From Gammaproteobacteria bacterium (GTDB lineage Bacteria > Pseudomonadota > Gammaproteobacteria > Xanthomonadales > Marinicellaceae), in assembly GCA_041395445.1 (NCBI GenBank), contig JAWLAO010000004.1, positions 124,001 to 188,000 on the forward strand: DNA of 64,000 bases, written 5' to 3'. The notes beneath the pieces are model-generated. The model was given only the letters and a program-made list of their open reading frames with translations, did no database searches and was not told the DNA's origin. Position numbers and translations under genes: made by a program. Shown here piece by piece: positions 53,386 through 63,016 of the stretch (position 1 is the first letter of the stretch; every line of letters begins with the position of its first letter).

Positions 53386-53430
53386 TCTTCGCGACCTCTG
53401 CGCCTTCTTTGTGCTCTCTGCGTTCCTTAA
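53386..53430. repeat. CTCTGCG dispersed repeat, third piece
   Basis: CGCGACCTCTGCGCCTTCTT followed by TGTGCTCTCTGCGTTCCTT in the 180 bp before hrpA. It belongs with the pieces at 48676, 42825 and 34312. Confidence 0.6.
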
Positions 53431-53466
53431 TTGGTTTCTAATCATTAATTCCCTTATAATTCCGCA

Positions 53467-56400
53467 ATGCTTGAAAAACTGCTGAAACAATTACCGGATT
53501 CTGTGATGCGGACGGATTATTTTCGTTTGCGTCAGCAGTTGTTTTTGTCTAAAAGATATCCGGACAGGCTTGAAAAAACTTTAGCGAAAGTCGAACAATC
53601 TTCGCAAAAATTTCAGCAGCGATTAGCTACCAAACCCAAGGTGGAACTGGCGGAAGATTTGCCGGTTTCTGCTCGTAGAGATGAAATCGTCAAAGCGATT
53701 CAGGATAATCAGATTGTGGTGATTGCCGGTGAAACCGGTTCGGGCAAAACCACACAATTGCCGAAAATGTGTTTGCTCGCCGGTTTGGGTGAAAAAGGAG
53801 CGATTGCCTGTACTCAACCACGACGAATTGCTGCTCGCTCGATAGCTGAACGGGTGTCTGAAGAGTTGAATGTTGAACTAGGCAAGCAGGTTGGTTTTCA
53901 GGTTCGTTTTGATGATAGCTATTCGAATGACGGCTGGATTAAATTCATGACCGATGGAATTTTGCTGGCTGAAACGCAGAATGACAAATTCCTCAATGCT
54001 TATGATTGCATCATTATTGATGAAGCGCATGAGCGCAGTCTCAATATTGATTTCTTATTAGGTTATCTGAAGCAACTGACCAAAAAACGCAAAGATTTAA
54101 AGGTTATTATCACATCGGCTACGATTGATACCGAGAAATTCTCCAAACATTTTGATAATGCTCCGGTCATCAATGTTGAAGGCAGAAGTTATCCGGTTTC
54201 GGTTGAATATCGACCTTTGGATGAAGAAAACAGTGACTTAAATCTGGGAATTTATGCAGCTGTTACGGAAATTTATGCAAACTCCTACGAAGGCGATATT
54301 CTGGTGTTTTTATCCGGTGAAAGGGAAATTCTGGAAGCTCAGGATTATCTGACTCGTAAAAAGATTCGCAGTACCGAAATATTACCACTTTATGCCCGAC
54401 TGACAGCGGCTCAGCAAATGCAGGTATTTCATCCTGGTTCCTTACGAAGAATTATATTGACGACCAATGTTGCCGAGACTTCTTTAACAGTTCCCCGAAT
54501 TCATTATGTGATTGATTCTGGAACAGCACGGGTGAGTCGTTATTCGCCACGGAGTAAAATTCAGGGATTACTTGTTGAGCCAATTTCTCAAGCAGCTGCC
54601 AATCAAAGAAAAGGGCGTTGTGGCCGGATTGCCGAAGGTGTTTGTTATCGTTTGTACTCCGAAAATGATTTTGAACAACGCTCCGAACACACTGATGCAG
54701 AAATTCTTCGAACATCACTGGCATCGGTTATTTTAAGAGCTTCCGCTTTGGGTTTTGGACAAATTGATGAATTTCCTTTTGTGGATATGCCTAATGATAA
54801 CCTGATTGCAGACGGTTATCAGTTGCTCACAGAAATACATGCGATAGATGAGAATAAGGAACTCACAGCATCTGGTAAAAAACTTTATCAACTGCCAATT
54901 GATGTGCAGTTGGGACAAATCTTAATCAAGGCAGAGACTTTGGGTTGTATCAAAGAGGCTTTAATTATTGTTTCAGCACTGACCATTCAGGATATTCGGG
55001 AGCGTCCTCTGGAATATGCATCCGCTGCCGATGCGGCTCATAAAAAGTTTCTGCATGAAAGATCGGATTTCATCAGTTTTATCAATATCTGGAAAACACT
55101 GAAAAAACAACGCAAAGCAAACAGCAACTCACAATTCAGAAAGTGGTGCCGTGAGAATTTCTTATCTTATCGCCGTTATACCGAATGGTTAGATATTTAC
55201 AGGCAATTGCTGAATCTTTTGAAACAACAAAAAATTCATCTGAATGATAAAGAAGCAGAATATCCGGCAATTCATCAGGCGATTTTATCGGGATTTATTT
55301 CGCATGTCGGTTTCAGAAAAGAGAAAGGCGAATATAACGGAGCCCGAAACCGTAGTTTTAATATTTTTCCGGGTTCGGGTTTATTTGGCAAAAACTGTTC
55401 TTGGGTGATGGCGGCCAGTATTGTGCAAACCACCAAAGTGTATGCCAGAACCGTTGCTGAAATTGAGCCCGAATGGATTGAGGATATTGGCAGGCATGTG
55501 ATTAGAACCTCAACTTTTGATCCGTACTGGTCGAAAAAGCAAGGTTCGGTGATGGGATATAAAAGGTTAACACTATTTGGGTTGACTGTTGTTGCCAAGA
55601 GAGCCTTTCATTTCGGCCCGACAGATGTGGAAACCTCGCACAAAATATTTATTGAACAGGGTTTGGTTGAGAATCAATTGAGAAACCGATATGCGTTTGC
55701 TAGTCACAACCAGGTGAAGATTGCACAGATTCAGGCTCAGGAAGATCGGCAAAGACGACAGGATATTTTGATTGAACCGTGGCGACTGGCGGAGCTGTAT
55801 GCAAGCATCATTCCTGAACATATTTACAGCGAAAAACAATTGTCTAAATGGTTGAAAACTCAAAACGATGATTGTTTGAAGTTCACTCATGAACAACTGA
55901 CAAAGAGCGGAAGCAGCAAACCAGAGAAGGATTTATTTCCACAACATTTGAAGATTCGTCAACAACTGTTAAACCTGCATTATAATTTTTCTCCCGGTCA
56001 GGAAGATGACGGAATTACTGTAACAATTCCTTTACAGTGGCTCAATTCCTTTACAAAAGACGACTTTGAATGGCTGGTTCCGGGGCTTTTAAAAGAAAAA
56101 CTGGAGTTATTGATACGTTCTTTACCAAAACCAATTCGTCGTAGTTTAGTTCCTGCCAATGACTTTGCTCAGGCGATTATGGACTCGATAGCGTTTGGTG
56201 AGGGCGATTTCTATCAACAAATTGTGAGTCAAGTCAAACGCATGGTTGGATTGAACACAACAGTTGAAACTTGGCAACGAGCCGAGCTTCCTCCGCATTT
56301 GCAGTTTCTATTCAGAATCATAAATGACAAAAAAGAAGTGTTAAAAATTTCCAGAAATTTTGATGAGCTTCAAGAGCAGTTTTGCCAAAAAGCCAATCGC

Positions 56401-57270
56401 TCATTCCAAAAAACTGCCAGTCAATTATTCAAAATCAATCATGCCAAAGATTGGGTGTTTAAAGACATTCCGCAAAATATTATCTTGGAAAATGGATTGA
56501 CAGCTTATCCGGCAATCATTGATCAACAAGACAGTGTGGGTTTACGCCTTTTTGAAACTGAACCACAAGCACAGGATGAACATTTACATGGCTTGAAACG
56601 ATTGGTTTTATTAAAAATTCCTGCCAAACACCGTTATCTGCAAAAGAATTTGAAACCCGGAATTAAAGCACAATTCGGTTGGTCGCAACTGGAGTCGGAA
56701 CACTCCTTAGTTGAGCATATCACCGATGCTGTTTTACAGAGCATTATCGAAAAAAACCTGCCAGTGAGGGATATCGATTCTTTCGACAACTTATTGAAAA
56801 CTCTGGAAAAAGACTGGTACAAACAAGCCAACGATTTATGTTTGCTGCTCAATCCCGTGATTGAAAACTGGTATAAAATTTGGCAGGAAATTGAAGAAAA
56901 GTCCGATTATTTGTCCGAAGAAACTTATGAAGACATGCATCATCAATTGGATTATTTGATTTATTCGGATTTTCTCTATGAAGTCGAAATCGGTCAGATT
57001 CAGCATTATGCCAGATTTATTAAAGGGCTGGAAATACGATTGGATTCAGCCATAGAAAACCCGCATAAGGAAGCAGAAAAACTTAAAGAGTTGAAAAAAA
57101 TCAGCTTGCCATTTTTTAAGAAAGTCGAAGGCTCAGAAATCTACAGTAAAGCATTGCAAGAATTTCATATTTTGCTGGAAGAATACCGGATATCTTTATT
57201 TGCGCAAAATCTTGGAACCAAACAAAAGGTTTCTGATATCAGGATGAAAAAAGCTTTAGAGCAAATTTAA
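53467..57270 (+). CDS. hrpA: ATP-dependent RNA helicase HrpA
   Basis: A 1,267-residue DEAH helicase (E. coli 1,300): motif I GETGSGKTTQLPK (near residue 90), DEAH box IIIDEAHERSLN, motif III TSATIDTEKFS, motif VI NQRKGRCGRIAEG, followed by the HA2 and OB segments and the long C-terminal DUF3418 region. It acts on RNA in the cytoplasm, including stalled ribosomes in E. coli. Its stop overlaps the stop of the 41-codon gene on the other strand. Confidence 0.97.
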   Translation: MLEKLLKQLPDSVMRTDYFRLRQQLFLSKRYPDRLEKTLAKVEQSSQKFQQRLATKPKVELAEDLPVSARRDEIVKAIQDNQIVVIAGETGSGKTTQLPKMCLLAGLGEKGAIACTQPRRIAARSIAERVSEELNVELGKQVGFQVRFDDSYSNDGWIKFMTDGILLAETQNDKFLNAYDCIIIDEAHERSLNIDFLLGYLKQLTKKRKDLKVIITSATIDTEKFSKHFDNAPVINVEGRSYPVSVEYRPLDEENSDLNLGIYAAVTEIYANSYEGDILVFLSGEREILEAQDYLTRKKIRSTEILPLYARLTAAQQMQVFHPGSLRRIILTTNVAETSLTVPRIHYVIDSGTARVSRYSPRSKIQGLLVEPISQAAANQRKGRCGRIAEGVCYRLYSENDFEQRSEHTDAEILRTSLASVILRASALGFGQIDEFPFVDMPNDNLIADGYQLLTEIHAIDENKELTASGKKLYQLPIDVQLGQILIKAETLGCIKEALIIVSALTIQDIRERPLEYASAADAAHKKFLHERSDFISFINIWKTLKKQRKANSNSQFRKWCRENFLSYRRYTEWLDIYRQLLNLLKQQKIHLNDKEAEYPAIHQAILSGFISHVGFRKEKGEYNGARNRSFNIFPGSGLFGKNCSWVMAASIVQTTKVYARTVAEIEPEWIEDIGRHVIRTSTFDPYWSKKQGSVMGYKRLTLFGLTVVAKRAFHFGPTDVETSHKIFIEQGLVENQLRNRYAFASHNQVKIAQIQAQEDRQRRQDILIEPWRLAELYASIIPEHIYSEKQLSKWLKTQNDDCLKFTHEQLTKSGSSKPEKDLFPQHLKIRQQLLNLHYNFSPGQEDDGITVTIPLQWLNSFTKDDFEWLVPGLLKEKLELLIRSLPKPIRRSLVPANDFAQAIMDSIAFGEGDFYQQIVSQVKRMVGLNTTVETWQRAELPPHLQFLFRIINDKKEVLKISRNFDELQEQFCQKANRSFQKTASQLFKINHAKDWVFKDIPQNIILENGLTAYPAIIDQQDSVGLRLFETEPQAQDEHLHGLKRLVLLKIPAKHRYLQKNLKPGIKAQFGWSQLESEHSLVEHITDAVLQSIIEKNLPVRDIDSFDNLLKTLEKDWYKQANDLCLLLNPVIENWYKIWQEIEEKSDYLSEETYEDMHHQLDYLIYSDFLYEVEIGQIQHYARFIKGLEIRLDSAIENPHKEAEKLKELKKISLPFFKKVEGSEIYSKALQEFHILLEEYRISLFAQNLGTKQKVSDIRMKKALEQI

Positions 57271-57392
57271 CTTTCATTCCAGTTAACAATCTGAATCCCG
57301 ATAAACACCTCAGCCACCACAATGACAAAGTCAAGAAGCACAGCAAACCAGTTTTGGTTTTTGATGTGATGAGTGATGCGACGTAACAACAT
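57267..57392 (-). CDS. 41-codon membrane mini-gene copying the N-terminus of the DUF6090 protein
   Basis: ATG 57392 overlaps the stop of the DUF6090 gene as TAATG and is followed by 40 more codons to TAA at 57267-57269. The product MLLRRITHHIKNQNWFAVLL (then DFVIVVAEVFIGIQIVNWNES) matches the first 41 residues of the upstream protein with about 70 percent identity. It is a single transmembrane helix with a basic amphipathic lead. It may be a truncated duplicate or a genuine coupled small protein. It overlaps the end of hrpA on the opposite strand. Confidence 0.7.
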   Translation of the reverse strand: MLLRRITHHIKNQNWFAVLLDFVIVVAEVFIGIQIVNWNES

Positions 57393-58153
57393 TATCGGTG
57401 TCTCAGTTCTTCGTCAATCAGGTCAATCGCTTTCCGGGCTGCAACATTCTGTTCCCCCAGTGTCGTAGGTAATGAAACAATTGCCCCCGTCCACTCTGTT
57501 AAATTCGGCCTTATTCCCGGGTTTTCTATAATTTCTGTAACCAGTGATTTGGATTCTTCATCAGATATGCCCTTGGGGCAATTTAAATTGTATTTTTCGA
57601 TTCCATCTTTTAATGACCAGCAGTATTTCCAGTAGAACTCTTGGGTTTTAATATTTATGATTTGTCGAACTAATGATCTGTAAACGGGAAGTGCGCTAAA
57701 TGGATCTGCATTGTTTGAATTCTGGGCTAGATAGGCCTCTACGGCATCAATAATGCCTCTATTGGTGGGAAAGCCATTGTCTCTCATGTTGTGATAAGTG
57801 GATGAGTTAATGTGAATATCTTGCCACTGTGAGGCATGCATAAAATCAACTATCAGATTCCAGCAGTTCTCTTCACAGGTTTTCTGTGTGTCGAGATACG
57901 ATAAAACTCTTTTTCCGGCATCAGTTGCTTGCTGATAGGCTTGGATCTTAGATTCTGTCAGAGTGATTGAACTTTGAATTTCTTTCTTGAGCTCATTGAG
58001 TAATTGTGTTTCTTTCTGGAATAAACTTCTTTGTTCATTCCAGTTTGCAACCTGAATACCAATAAAAACCCCTGCCACAACGATAATAAAGTCAACCCAA
58101 ACCGCAAACCAATTTTGATTTTGAATGTGTTTAGTGATTTTTCGTAAAAACAT
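57392..58153 (-). CDS. DUF6090 family membrane protein
   Basis: A 253-residue protein: a basic N-terminal amphipathic stretch (FLRKITKHIQNQNWFAVWVD), one transmembrane helix (FIIVVAGVFIGIQVANW), then a soluble, mostly helical body beginning NEQRSLFQKETQLLNELKKE. The first 45 residues are the characteristic DUF6090 module. The role is unknown. It carries a translationally coupled mini-gene at its 3' end. The 260 bp beyond its start hold no gene that I can see. Confidence 0.8.
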   Translation of the reverse strand: MFLRKITKHIQNQNWFAVWVDFIIVVAGVFIGIQVANWNEQRSLFQKETQLLNELKKEIQSSITLTESKIQAYQQATDAGKRVLSYLDTQKTCEENCWNLIVDFMHASQWQDIHINSSTYHNMRDNGFPTNRGIIDAVEAYLAQNSNNADPFSALPVYRSLVRQIINIKTQEFYWKYCWSLKDGIEKYNLNCPKGISDEESKSLVTEIIENPGIRPNLTEWTGAIVSLPTTLGEQNVAARKAIDLIDEELRHR

Positions 58154-58413
58154 TACAAGACCTTGTCCCCTTTCTTTCTAGTAACAGTATCATAATGTTT
58201 GTTGATTGTGAAAGGATGATTACAACTAGAGATTAGATAATCCTATCGAAAGAAATATTAATGAGTAAAATACATGTCTTACCCCATTTTATAGGCATAA
58301 TACCCAAAGTTTTATTTGTTGCCGAAGTATGTAGCTTGAATGAATTTAGAAATGTAGCAGGGTGTTTGAATGAGTCAAACACCACTGATACATAGTCGCG
58401 GGATACTATTAAT

Positions 58414-59325
58414 TTAGTAAATCAGTATGTTGATGTTGCCACTGGCATCAGCACCATCAGATATCTTGTATCTGATACATGATAGTTTGTTATTCGTAGC
58501 ACCAATGGAACAGTTGACTCCCCTTGCGAGATTTGAGTCAGCACTTGCATTCCAGTATCTGTTGTTTATGTTATCCGGAAACACAACCTCGCACGAACCG
58601 GATGTTGGCCCCCCTGTAACTGAAATATTCCCTGCTGAAAATGTTCCGTTATAAAAACGATTTACTGTTGTGCTTCCATTCCCGCACCAAAAATTTGCCA
58701 TGTACTTTAATTGTCCGTTGTATGCTGTTGGTTGTGCTGTATTTTGTGTGAAATGAGTCACCCCTAACAGCCGGCTAAGACCACTTACTGTAAAGGATTC
58801 ATTAATGAAAGCACTTCCGCCTATAAACATACTGCCGTTATAAAAAACCTCACCTATATTTTCAACCCACGGAGAAGCAGGAATATCAGCTGGTGACCAT
58901 TGAGAACCATTGAATGTAAGAACCTGTCCGGGAGTGGCATTTCCATTGGTAAGATTTGTAGCAAGTGGTACTGCACGCAATCTTTGTAGTGGGTTTAATG
59001 GTGTATAAACACCACCATTGGAAGTTTTTCTCACACTTACTTCAATATAATAATTTTGTATCCCATCAAAAGCATCTATTCCAAAATTCACATTCACTGA
59101 AAACAGCCCTTCTTCAACTGTAATGTTAATATGTTCAGAAATGGCACCGACCTGTTGCCCCTGGCTGTTTAACAGAGCAATCTGAAAATCATAGTTATCA
59201 TTAGCAGGGCTGCCCCCATCACGCAATTCACCCTGATATGTAAATGATGAACTCATAGGAATTTGAGCAGCAATTTTGGTAAAAAGACTACATCCTAATA
59301 TTAAAATTATTAATGTTATTTTCAT
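58414..59325 (-). CDS. Secreted protein with a module shared by its neighbour
   Basis: A 303-residue protein with a signal peptide (ending near KIAAQ). Residues about 25-140 (FTYQGELRDGGSPANDNYDF, YYIEVSVRKTSNGG, PLQRLRAVPLATNLTNGNAT) are a beta-rich module also found in the protein at 59360. The second half is unrelated except for a C-terminal beta sandwich-like stretch containing four cysteines and ending NINILIY. It probably sits on the surface or in the envelope. It is the last of three co-oriented secreted protein genes. Confidence 0.75.
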   Translation of the reverse strand: MKITLIILILGCSLFTKIAAQIPMSSSFTYQGELRDGGSPANDNYDFQIALLNSQGQQVGAISEHINITVEEGLFSVNVNFGIDAFDGIQNYYIEVSVRKTSNGGVYTPLNPLQRLRAVPLATNLTNGNATPGQVLTFNGSQWSPADIPASPWVENIGEVFYNGSMFIGGSAFINESFTVSGLSRLLGVTHFTQNTAQPTAYNGQLKYMANFWCGNGSTTVNRFYNGTFSAGNISVTGGPTSGSCEVVFPDNINNRYWNASADSNLARGVNCSIGATNNKLSCIRYKISDGADASGNINILIY

Positions 59326-59359
59326 TTTCTGATTTTTCTAAAGTATTTCTGAGAATGAA

Positions 59360-60634
59360 TTAATAAACAAGAATCATTATGTTTTCGTCAACTCCTACCC
59401 CTGTATTAGTGTTAAATACAAAACAGAATAAGTCTACATTACCACCGGTTGAGTTATGGCAATTAGCTGAAACCGTATAAGCTGAGACTGGGGATACCTG
59501 AAAATATCTGCTACTTAGGCTTTCAGGAAAACGAATTCGACAAATACCTGTGCCTGTTGTAGAAACTGAAGTTACCGAGCCAGTACTCACTCCATTATAA
59601 AACTTAGTGATTGAGGAGCTGGCACCATTGCATCTGGCTTCAACCATATACTTCATCATGCCATTACTTGATGAAGGTTGCTTAACATCGCCTGCAACAG
59701 AAAGACCATTTGATGGCGGTGTTACAAAAGAACCAATTGCAGTACCTCCATTATTATCAACCACAAGTTTAGTGCTGCCAACATCACGAACCCTGAAAAG
59801 GTAGGGGTCAGTAGCACTATTTCCGTCAACTTGTAATTTGGCATCGGGGTTTGTGGTACCTACACCTACAAGTCCATCAGCATCAACAGTCACTCTTGGA
59901 GTATTGTCTCCGGTAACTAATAGAAGATTGCCCGATGAGCCTGAGGTTGTTCCCACTTCAAAATCAGCATCTGTAATACTACCGGATGGAGTTTGATAGG
60001 AGCCAATGTATCCACGGAAAACATCGTTTTCTGAAAATATCACATACATATTTGAGCCGCCGTTAAACCTTGCAGTTTCAAAACCGCTCGTTGTTGAAAC
60101 ATGCAATCTTGGGACAGGGTTATTTGTACCTATACCAACATTTTCATTGGTGTAAATTTCACTTCCATTTACACTCCATGGGGAACTAGGATTTGTTGCA
60201 GGTCCCCATTGAAAGCCGTTAAAAGTTAATACTTGCCCTGCGGTAGCATTTCCATTAACCAAATTACTGGCAAGTGGAACGGATTGCAGCTGTTGAAGTG
60301 GGCTTAATGTTGTGTAAGCACCACCAACTGAGGTTTTACGAACACTTACCTCAAAATAGTAGTTTTCATAACCATCAAACATAGCAATGCCAAAACTCAC
60401 ATTCAGAGAAAACAGACCGTTGGCCACCTGAACACCGTTATGTTGTGAAGTTACACCGACTTGGCCGGCATTTCCATCCAGCATTACAACTTGAAAGTCA
60501 TAAGTGTCATTGGCAGGAGAACCGTTATCCAGTAGCTCACCCTGATAAGTGAATGAATTGTCCATTTGAGCAGATACATTCATTGCTAGCCCAAGTCCAA
60601 ATGTTAAAAGTATTATTAAAATATTTTTCATCAT
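59360..60634 (-). CDS. Secreted protein with shared module and tail-fibre-like repeats
   Basis: A 424-residue protein with a signal peptide (ending NVSAQ). It shares the N-terminal module with the gene at 58414 (FTYQGELLDNGSPANDTYDF, YYFEVSVRKTSVGG). A middle region has N-VGIGTNNPVPRLHV and VGVGTTNPDAKLQV, the pattern seen in phage tail-spike and Bacteroidetes surface proteins, and the C-terminal part again ends NIMILVY. SD GGAG precedes two adjacent ATGs; the second (60631) is spaced better. Confidence 0.78.
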   Translation of the reverse strand: MMKNILIILLTFGLGLAMNVSAQMDNSFTYQGELLDNGSPANDTYDFQVVMLDGNAGQVGVTSQHNGVQVANGLFSLNVSFGIAMFDGYENYYFEVSVRKTSVGGAYTTLSPLQQLQSVPLASNLVNGNATAGQVLTFNGFQWGPATNPSSPWSVNGSEIYTNENVGIGTNNPVPRLHVSTTSGFETARFNGGSNMYVIFSENDVFRGYIGSYQTPSGSITDADFEVGTTSGSSGNLLLVTGDNTPRVTVDADGLVGVGTTNPDAKLQVDGNSATDPYLFRVRDVGSTKLVVDNNGGTAIGSFVTPPSNGLSVAGDVKQPSSSNGMMKYMVEARCNGASSSITKFYNGVSTGSVTSVSTTGTGICRIRFPESLSSRYFQVSPVSAYTVSANCHNSTGGNVDLFCFVFNTNTGVGVDENIMILVY

Positions 60635-60646
60635 ATATCTCCGGAG

Positions 60647-60913
60647 TTACTCCACTCCATTTTTAAAAATTAAATCATTGTTTTCGTGCCAATAACCGCT
60701 TTGCAGAGTGTAGTTGCCACCTGTTTGTTTATTATTGACATCGACTTGTCCAAAACTGCCATTGACCTCATAAGTTCCACCACTCATGACGCCACCACCA
60801 CTATTGATGGTATGCTTTCTAATTTCATACTGTGCAAAAGCAACCTGACTGATGAGGGAAAACACAATAAGAAAAATCAGCAGCTTGGTATCACTAGCTT
60901 TTTTATACGTCAT
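60647..60913 (-). CDS. Small secreted protein with C-terminal IF-x-NG-x-E motif
   Basis: An 88-residue protein with a signal peptide (ending in AFAQ) and a mature part of two short strand-turn motifs, SGGGVMSGGTYEVNGSFGQ and GGNYTLQSGYWHE. It ends NDLIFKNGVE, which recalls the last residues SDLIFYNGFE of the nuclease-like protein at 19470. It lies 12 nt upstream of the 59360 gene, so the three are probably one transcript. SD GGAA is 8 nt before the ATG. Confidence 0.7.
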   Translation of the reverse strand: MTYKKASDTKLLIFLIVFSLISQVAFAQYEIRKHTINSGGGVMSGGTYEVNGSFGQVDVNNKQTGGNYTLQSGYWHENNDLIFKNGVE

Positions 60914-61000
60914 TTTATATTTCCTATATTTTTTGTTTACATAAGATACATACGTCCTTTAAAATTTTTTGGTGACAACTTTTCTATTAATTTCGAGATA

Positions 61001-61471
61001 ATGAAGGATTTAAAATACAAACAACAAGAGTCTGAATATCTGACTATGAACAGACTATTACTCACGATTATCTTTTTTCTGGTAACAATCGTATTATTAG
61101 TTGTAGGGTTTTTCAGTGAGACCGATTTTGCTGATATCGGCAAAACTCTGATAGGTGTTTGGGTGCTTTATTTTTTTCTGTTTTGGTATCAAAAGGCGGC
61201 ATACAATCGCTATAGCTATGCCATGGATCATCAAGGACTTTATATCAATCATGGTGTTTTATGGCGTAAAAAAATTGTTATTCCCAGAAACCGAGTTCAG
61301 CATACCGACATAGCTCAAGGTCCTTTAGATCGTCAATTCGATTTAGCTGAACTTGTGATTCATACCGCAGGGACACGAAATGCTTCGGTTAAACTGGTCG
61401 GGGTATTTCGGGAAGATGCTGAAGATTTACGAGAATCGCTTTCTTTTGATGAAAGCAATGATGCTGTATGA
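61001..61471 (+). CDS. bPH2-domain membrane protein (YdbS-like)
   Basis: A protein of about 156 residues from ATG 61001. Two transmembrane helices (LLLTIIFFLVTIVLLVVGFF and TLIGVWVLYFFLFWY) are followed by a bPH2 (DUF304) domain, including GLYINHGVLWRKKIVIPRNRVQHTDIAQGPLDR. It pairs with the next gene, as YdbS does with YdbT in B. subtilis, where they protect against bacteriocins. It overlaps the next gene by 4 nt. The longer frame to 60686 runs across the opposite gene and is not credible. Confidence 0.85.
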   Translation: MKDLKYKQQESEYLTMNRLLLTIIFFLVTIVLLVVGFFSETDFADIGKTLIGVWVLYFFLFWYQKAAYNRYSYAMDHQGLYINHGVLWRKKIVIPRNRVQHTDIAQGPLDRQFDLAELVIHTAGTRNASVKLVGVFREDAEDLRESLSFDESNDAV

Positions 61472-63003
61472 ACAAATCCAAAGAGAACTTGTCCTGCGGA
61501 AATAGACTTCACAAGTTTTCGCCGTTATTTATTTTGATTCATGTAATCTGGAAGTCAATTGTTCCGTTGGCATTGGGGCTTTACACCTATAGCAAAGTCA
61601 ACTCAGCGAATCATATTATCATTGCATTCGCAGTCGTTATTTCCGCATTTTCGCTTCTACAATACTGGTTTTATCATTATTGGTTGGAAACCGACAAAAT
61701 AGAAATCAAAGAAGGTGTTTTTTTTAAGCAACATCGAAAAGTACCTTATACCCGCATACAAAACGTCAATGTGGTGCAAAATCCTTTGCAAAGAATTCTG
61801 AAAGTTTCAACATTACAACTGGAGTCTGCATCCGGCGGCAAACCCGAAGCTGTCATGCGAGTTGTCGGGCTTGACGTTGTTGAGGAATTGAAACGACGGG
61901 TCAAAACAGCCAATTCCAATTCCGGTGGAGTTATTGACGAAACTCAGAATGAAGAGGCAGAAGATAAGCAAACAAGTCAAGCGGATTATCTGCTTAAAGT
62001 TTCGACCAAAGACGTCATCAAATTTGGAATTATTTCGCAGAAAGGAATGGTTTACGGGGCTTTGATTTTTGGTTTTTTGGCACAGAATCAAATCTTTATG
62101 ATGAAACTGATGACCTATCTGGATTTGTTTTTTACTATTCCTGATTTTACTAAAATCACTTTTGCAGAAGGTGTGATTTATGTGTCTGTCATCGGCTTGG
62201 TAATGTTTGTATTTTTACAATTGATGTCCGTACTTTGGGCATTAATGAAGTTTTACCAATTTCAGATTGAAAAACAAACGGATCGTTTGCAAGCGAATAT
62301 GGGCTTGTTATCAAAAGTATCTGCTACGATTCCGTTGAAAAAAATTCAACTTTATCGCATCAGCGAAAATCCGTTACATAAGTTTTTTAATGCCAGAACT
62401 ATCACCATAGAAACAGCGGGTGGAGTGAATACCGATAAAAGCGGAATTGTCATGCGCTGGCTGGCTCCGATTATTAAAAAAGTCGATGTGGCATCATTTA
62501 TCAGAAAAGTCGAGCCAAAAATCAAAATTGGTTTAGTTGATTGGCAATCTTTACCACATCGTGCATGGAAAAGAGTCTTTAAAAAAGGAATTTATCTCAG
62601 TGTTTTGATATTGGTTGTTTTGCTAACTTTAGATAACCTTCCTTATTTTTCAATCAGAAATTATATTTGGTTTGTTTTTCCATTAACTTTACCTTTGGCA
62701 TTTGTCTATGCAAAAAACTTTGTCAAAAAAACAGGGTATTATTTTGATGGTGACATCATTTGTTTCAAAAGCGGAGTTTGGTTTGGTAAACAAAGTTTTG
62801 TGAAAATTAAAAAAATCCAAACTATTATGATTCATGAATCACCGTTTGATCGTAGAAACAAAATGGCAACGCTTGAGATTGATACTGCCGGTTCCAATTT
62901 GCTGTTACACCATGTAAAAATTCCCTACTTGGAGTTGCATGATGCTTACCAAATAAGGAATTTTATAAATAACAAGCTACAATCCGAAGATTTTGATTGG
63001 TAA
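61468..63003 (+). CDS. Large bPH2-domain membrane protein (YdbT-like)
   Basis: A 511-residue protein with about six transmembrane helices and three bPH2 domains, each after a helix pair: IEIKEGVFFKQHRKVPYTRIQNVNVVQN (in parts), LQANMGLLSKVSATIPLKKIQL and FKSGVWFGKQSFVKIKKIQT. It is coupled to the YdbS-like gene. The two probably form a membrane complex; the function in gammaproteobacteria is unknown. Confidence 0.87.
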   Translation: MNKSKENLSCGNRLHKFSPLFILIHVIWKSIVPLALGLYTYSKVNSANHIIIAFAVVISAFSLLQYWFYHYWLETDKIEIKEGVFFKQHRKVPYTRIQNVNVVQNPLQRILKVSTLQLESASGGKPEAVMRVVGLDVVEELKRRVKTANSNSGGVIDETQNEEAEDKQTSQADYLLKVSTKDVIKFGIISQKGMVYGALIFGFLAQNQIFMMKLMTYLDLFFTIPDFTKITFAEGVIYVSVIGLVMFVFLQLMSVLWALMKFYQFQIEKQTDRLQANMGLLSKVSATIPLKKIQLYRISENPLHKFFNARTITIETAGGVNTDKSGIVMRWLAPIIKKVDVASFIRKVEPKIKIGLVDWQSLPHRAWKRVFKKGIYLSVLILVVLLTLDNLPYFSIRNYIWFVFPLTLPLAFVYAKNFVKKTGYYFDGDIICFKSGVWFGKQSFVKIKKIQTIMIHESPFDRRNKMATLEIDTAGSNLLLHHVKIPYLELHDAYQIRNFINNKLQSEDFDW

Positions 63004-63016
63004 TAATTACTTTTAT

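Noticed and set aside
60686..61000. N-terminal extension of the YdbS-like protein
   Set aside because: It runs through the opposite-strand gene at 60647-60913; the family begins at ATG 61001.
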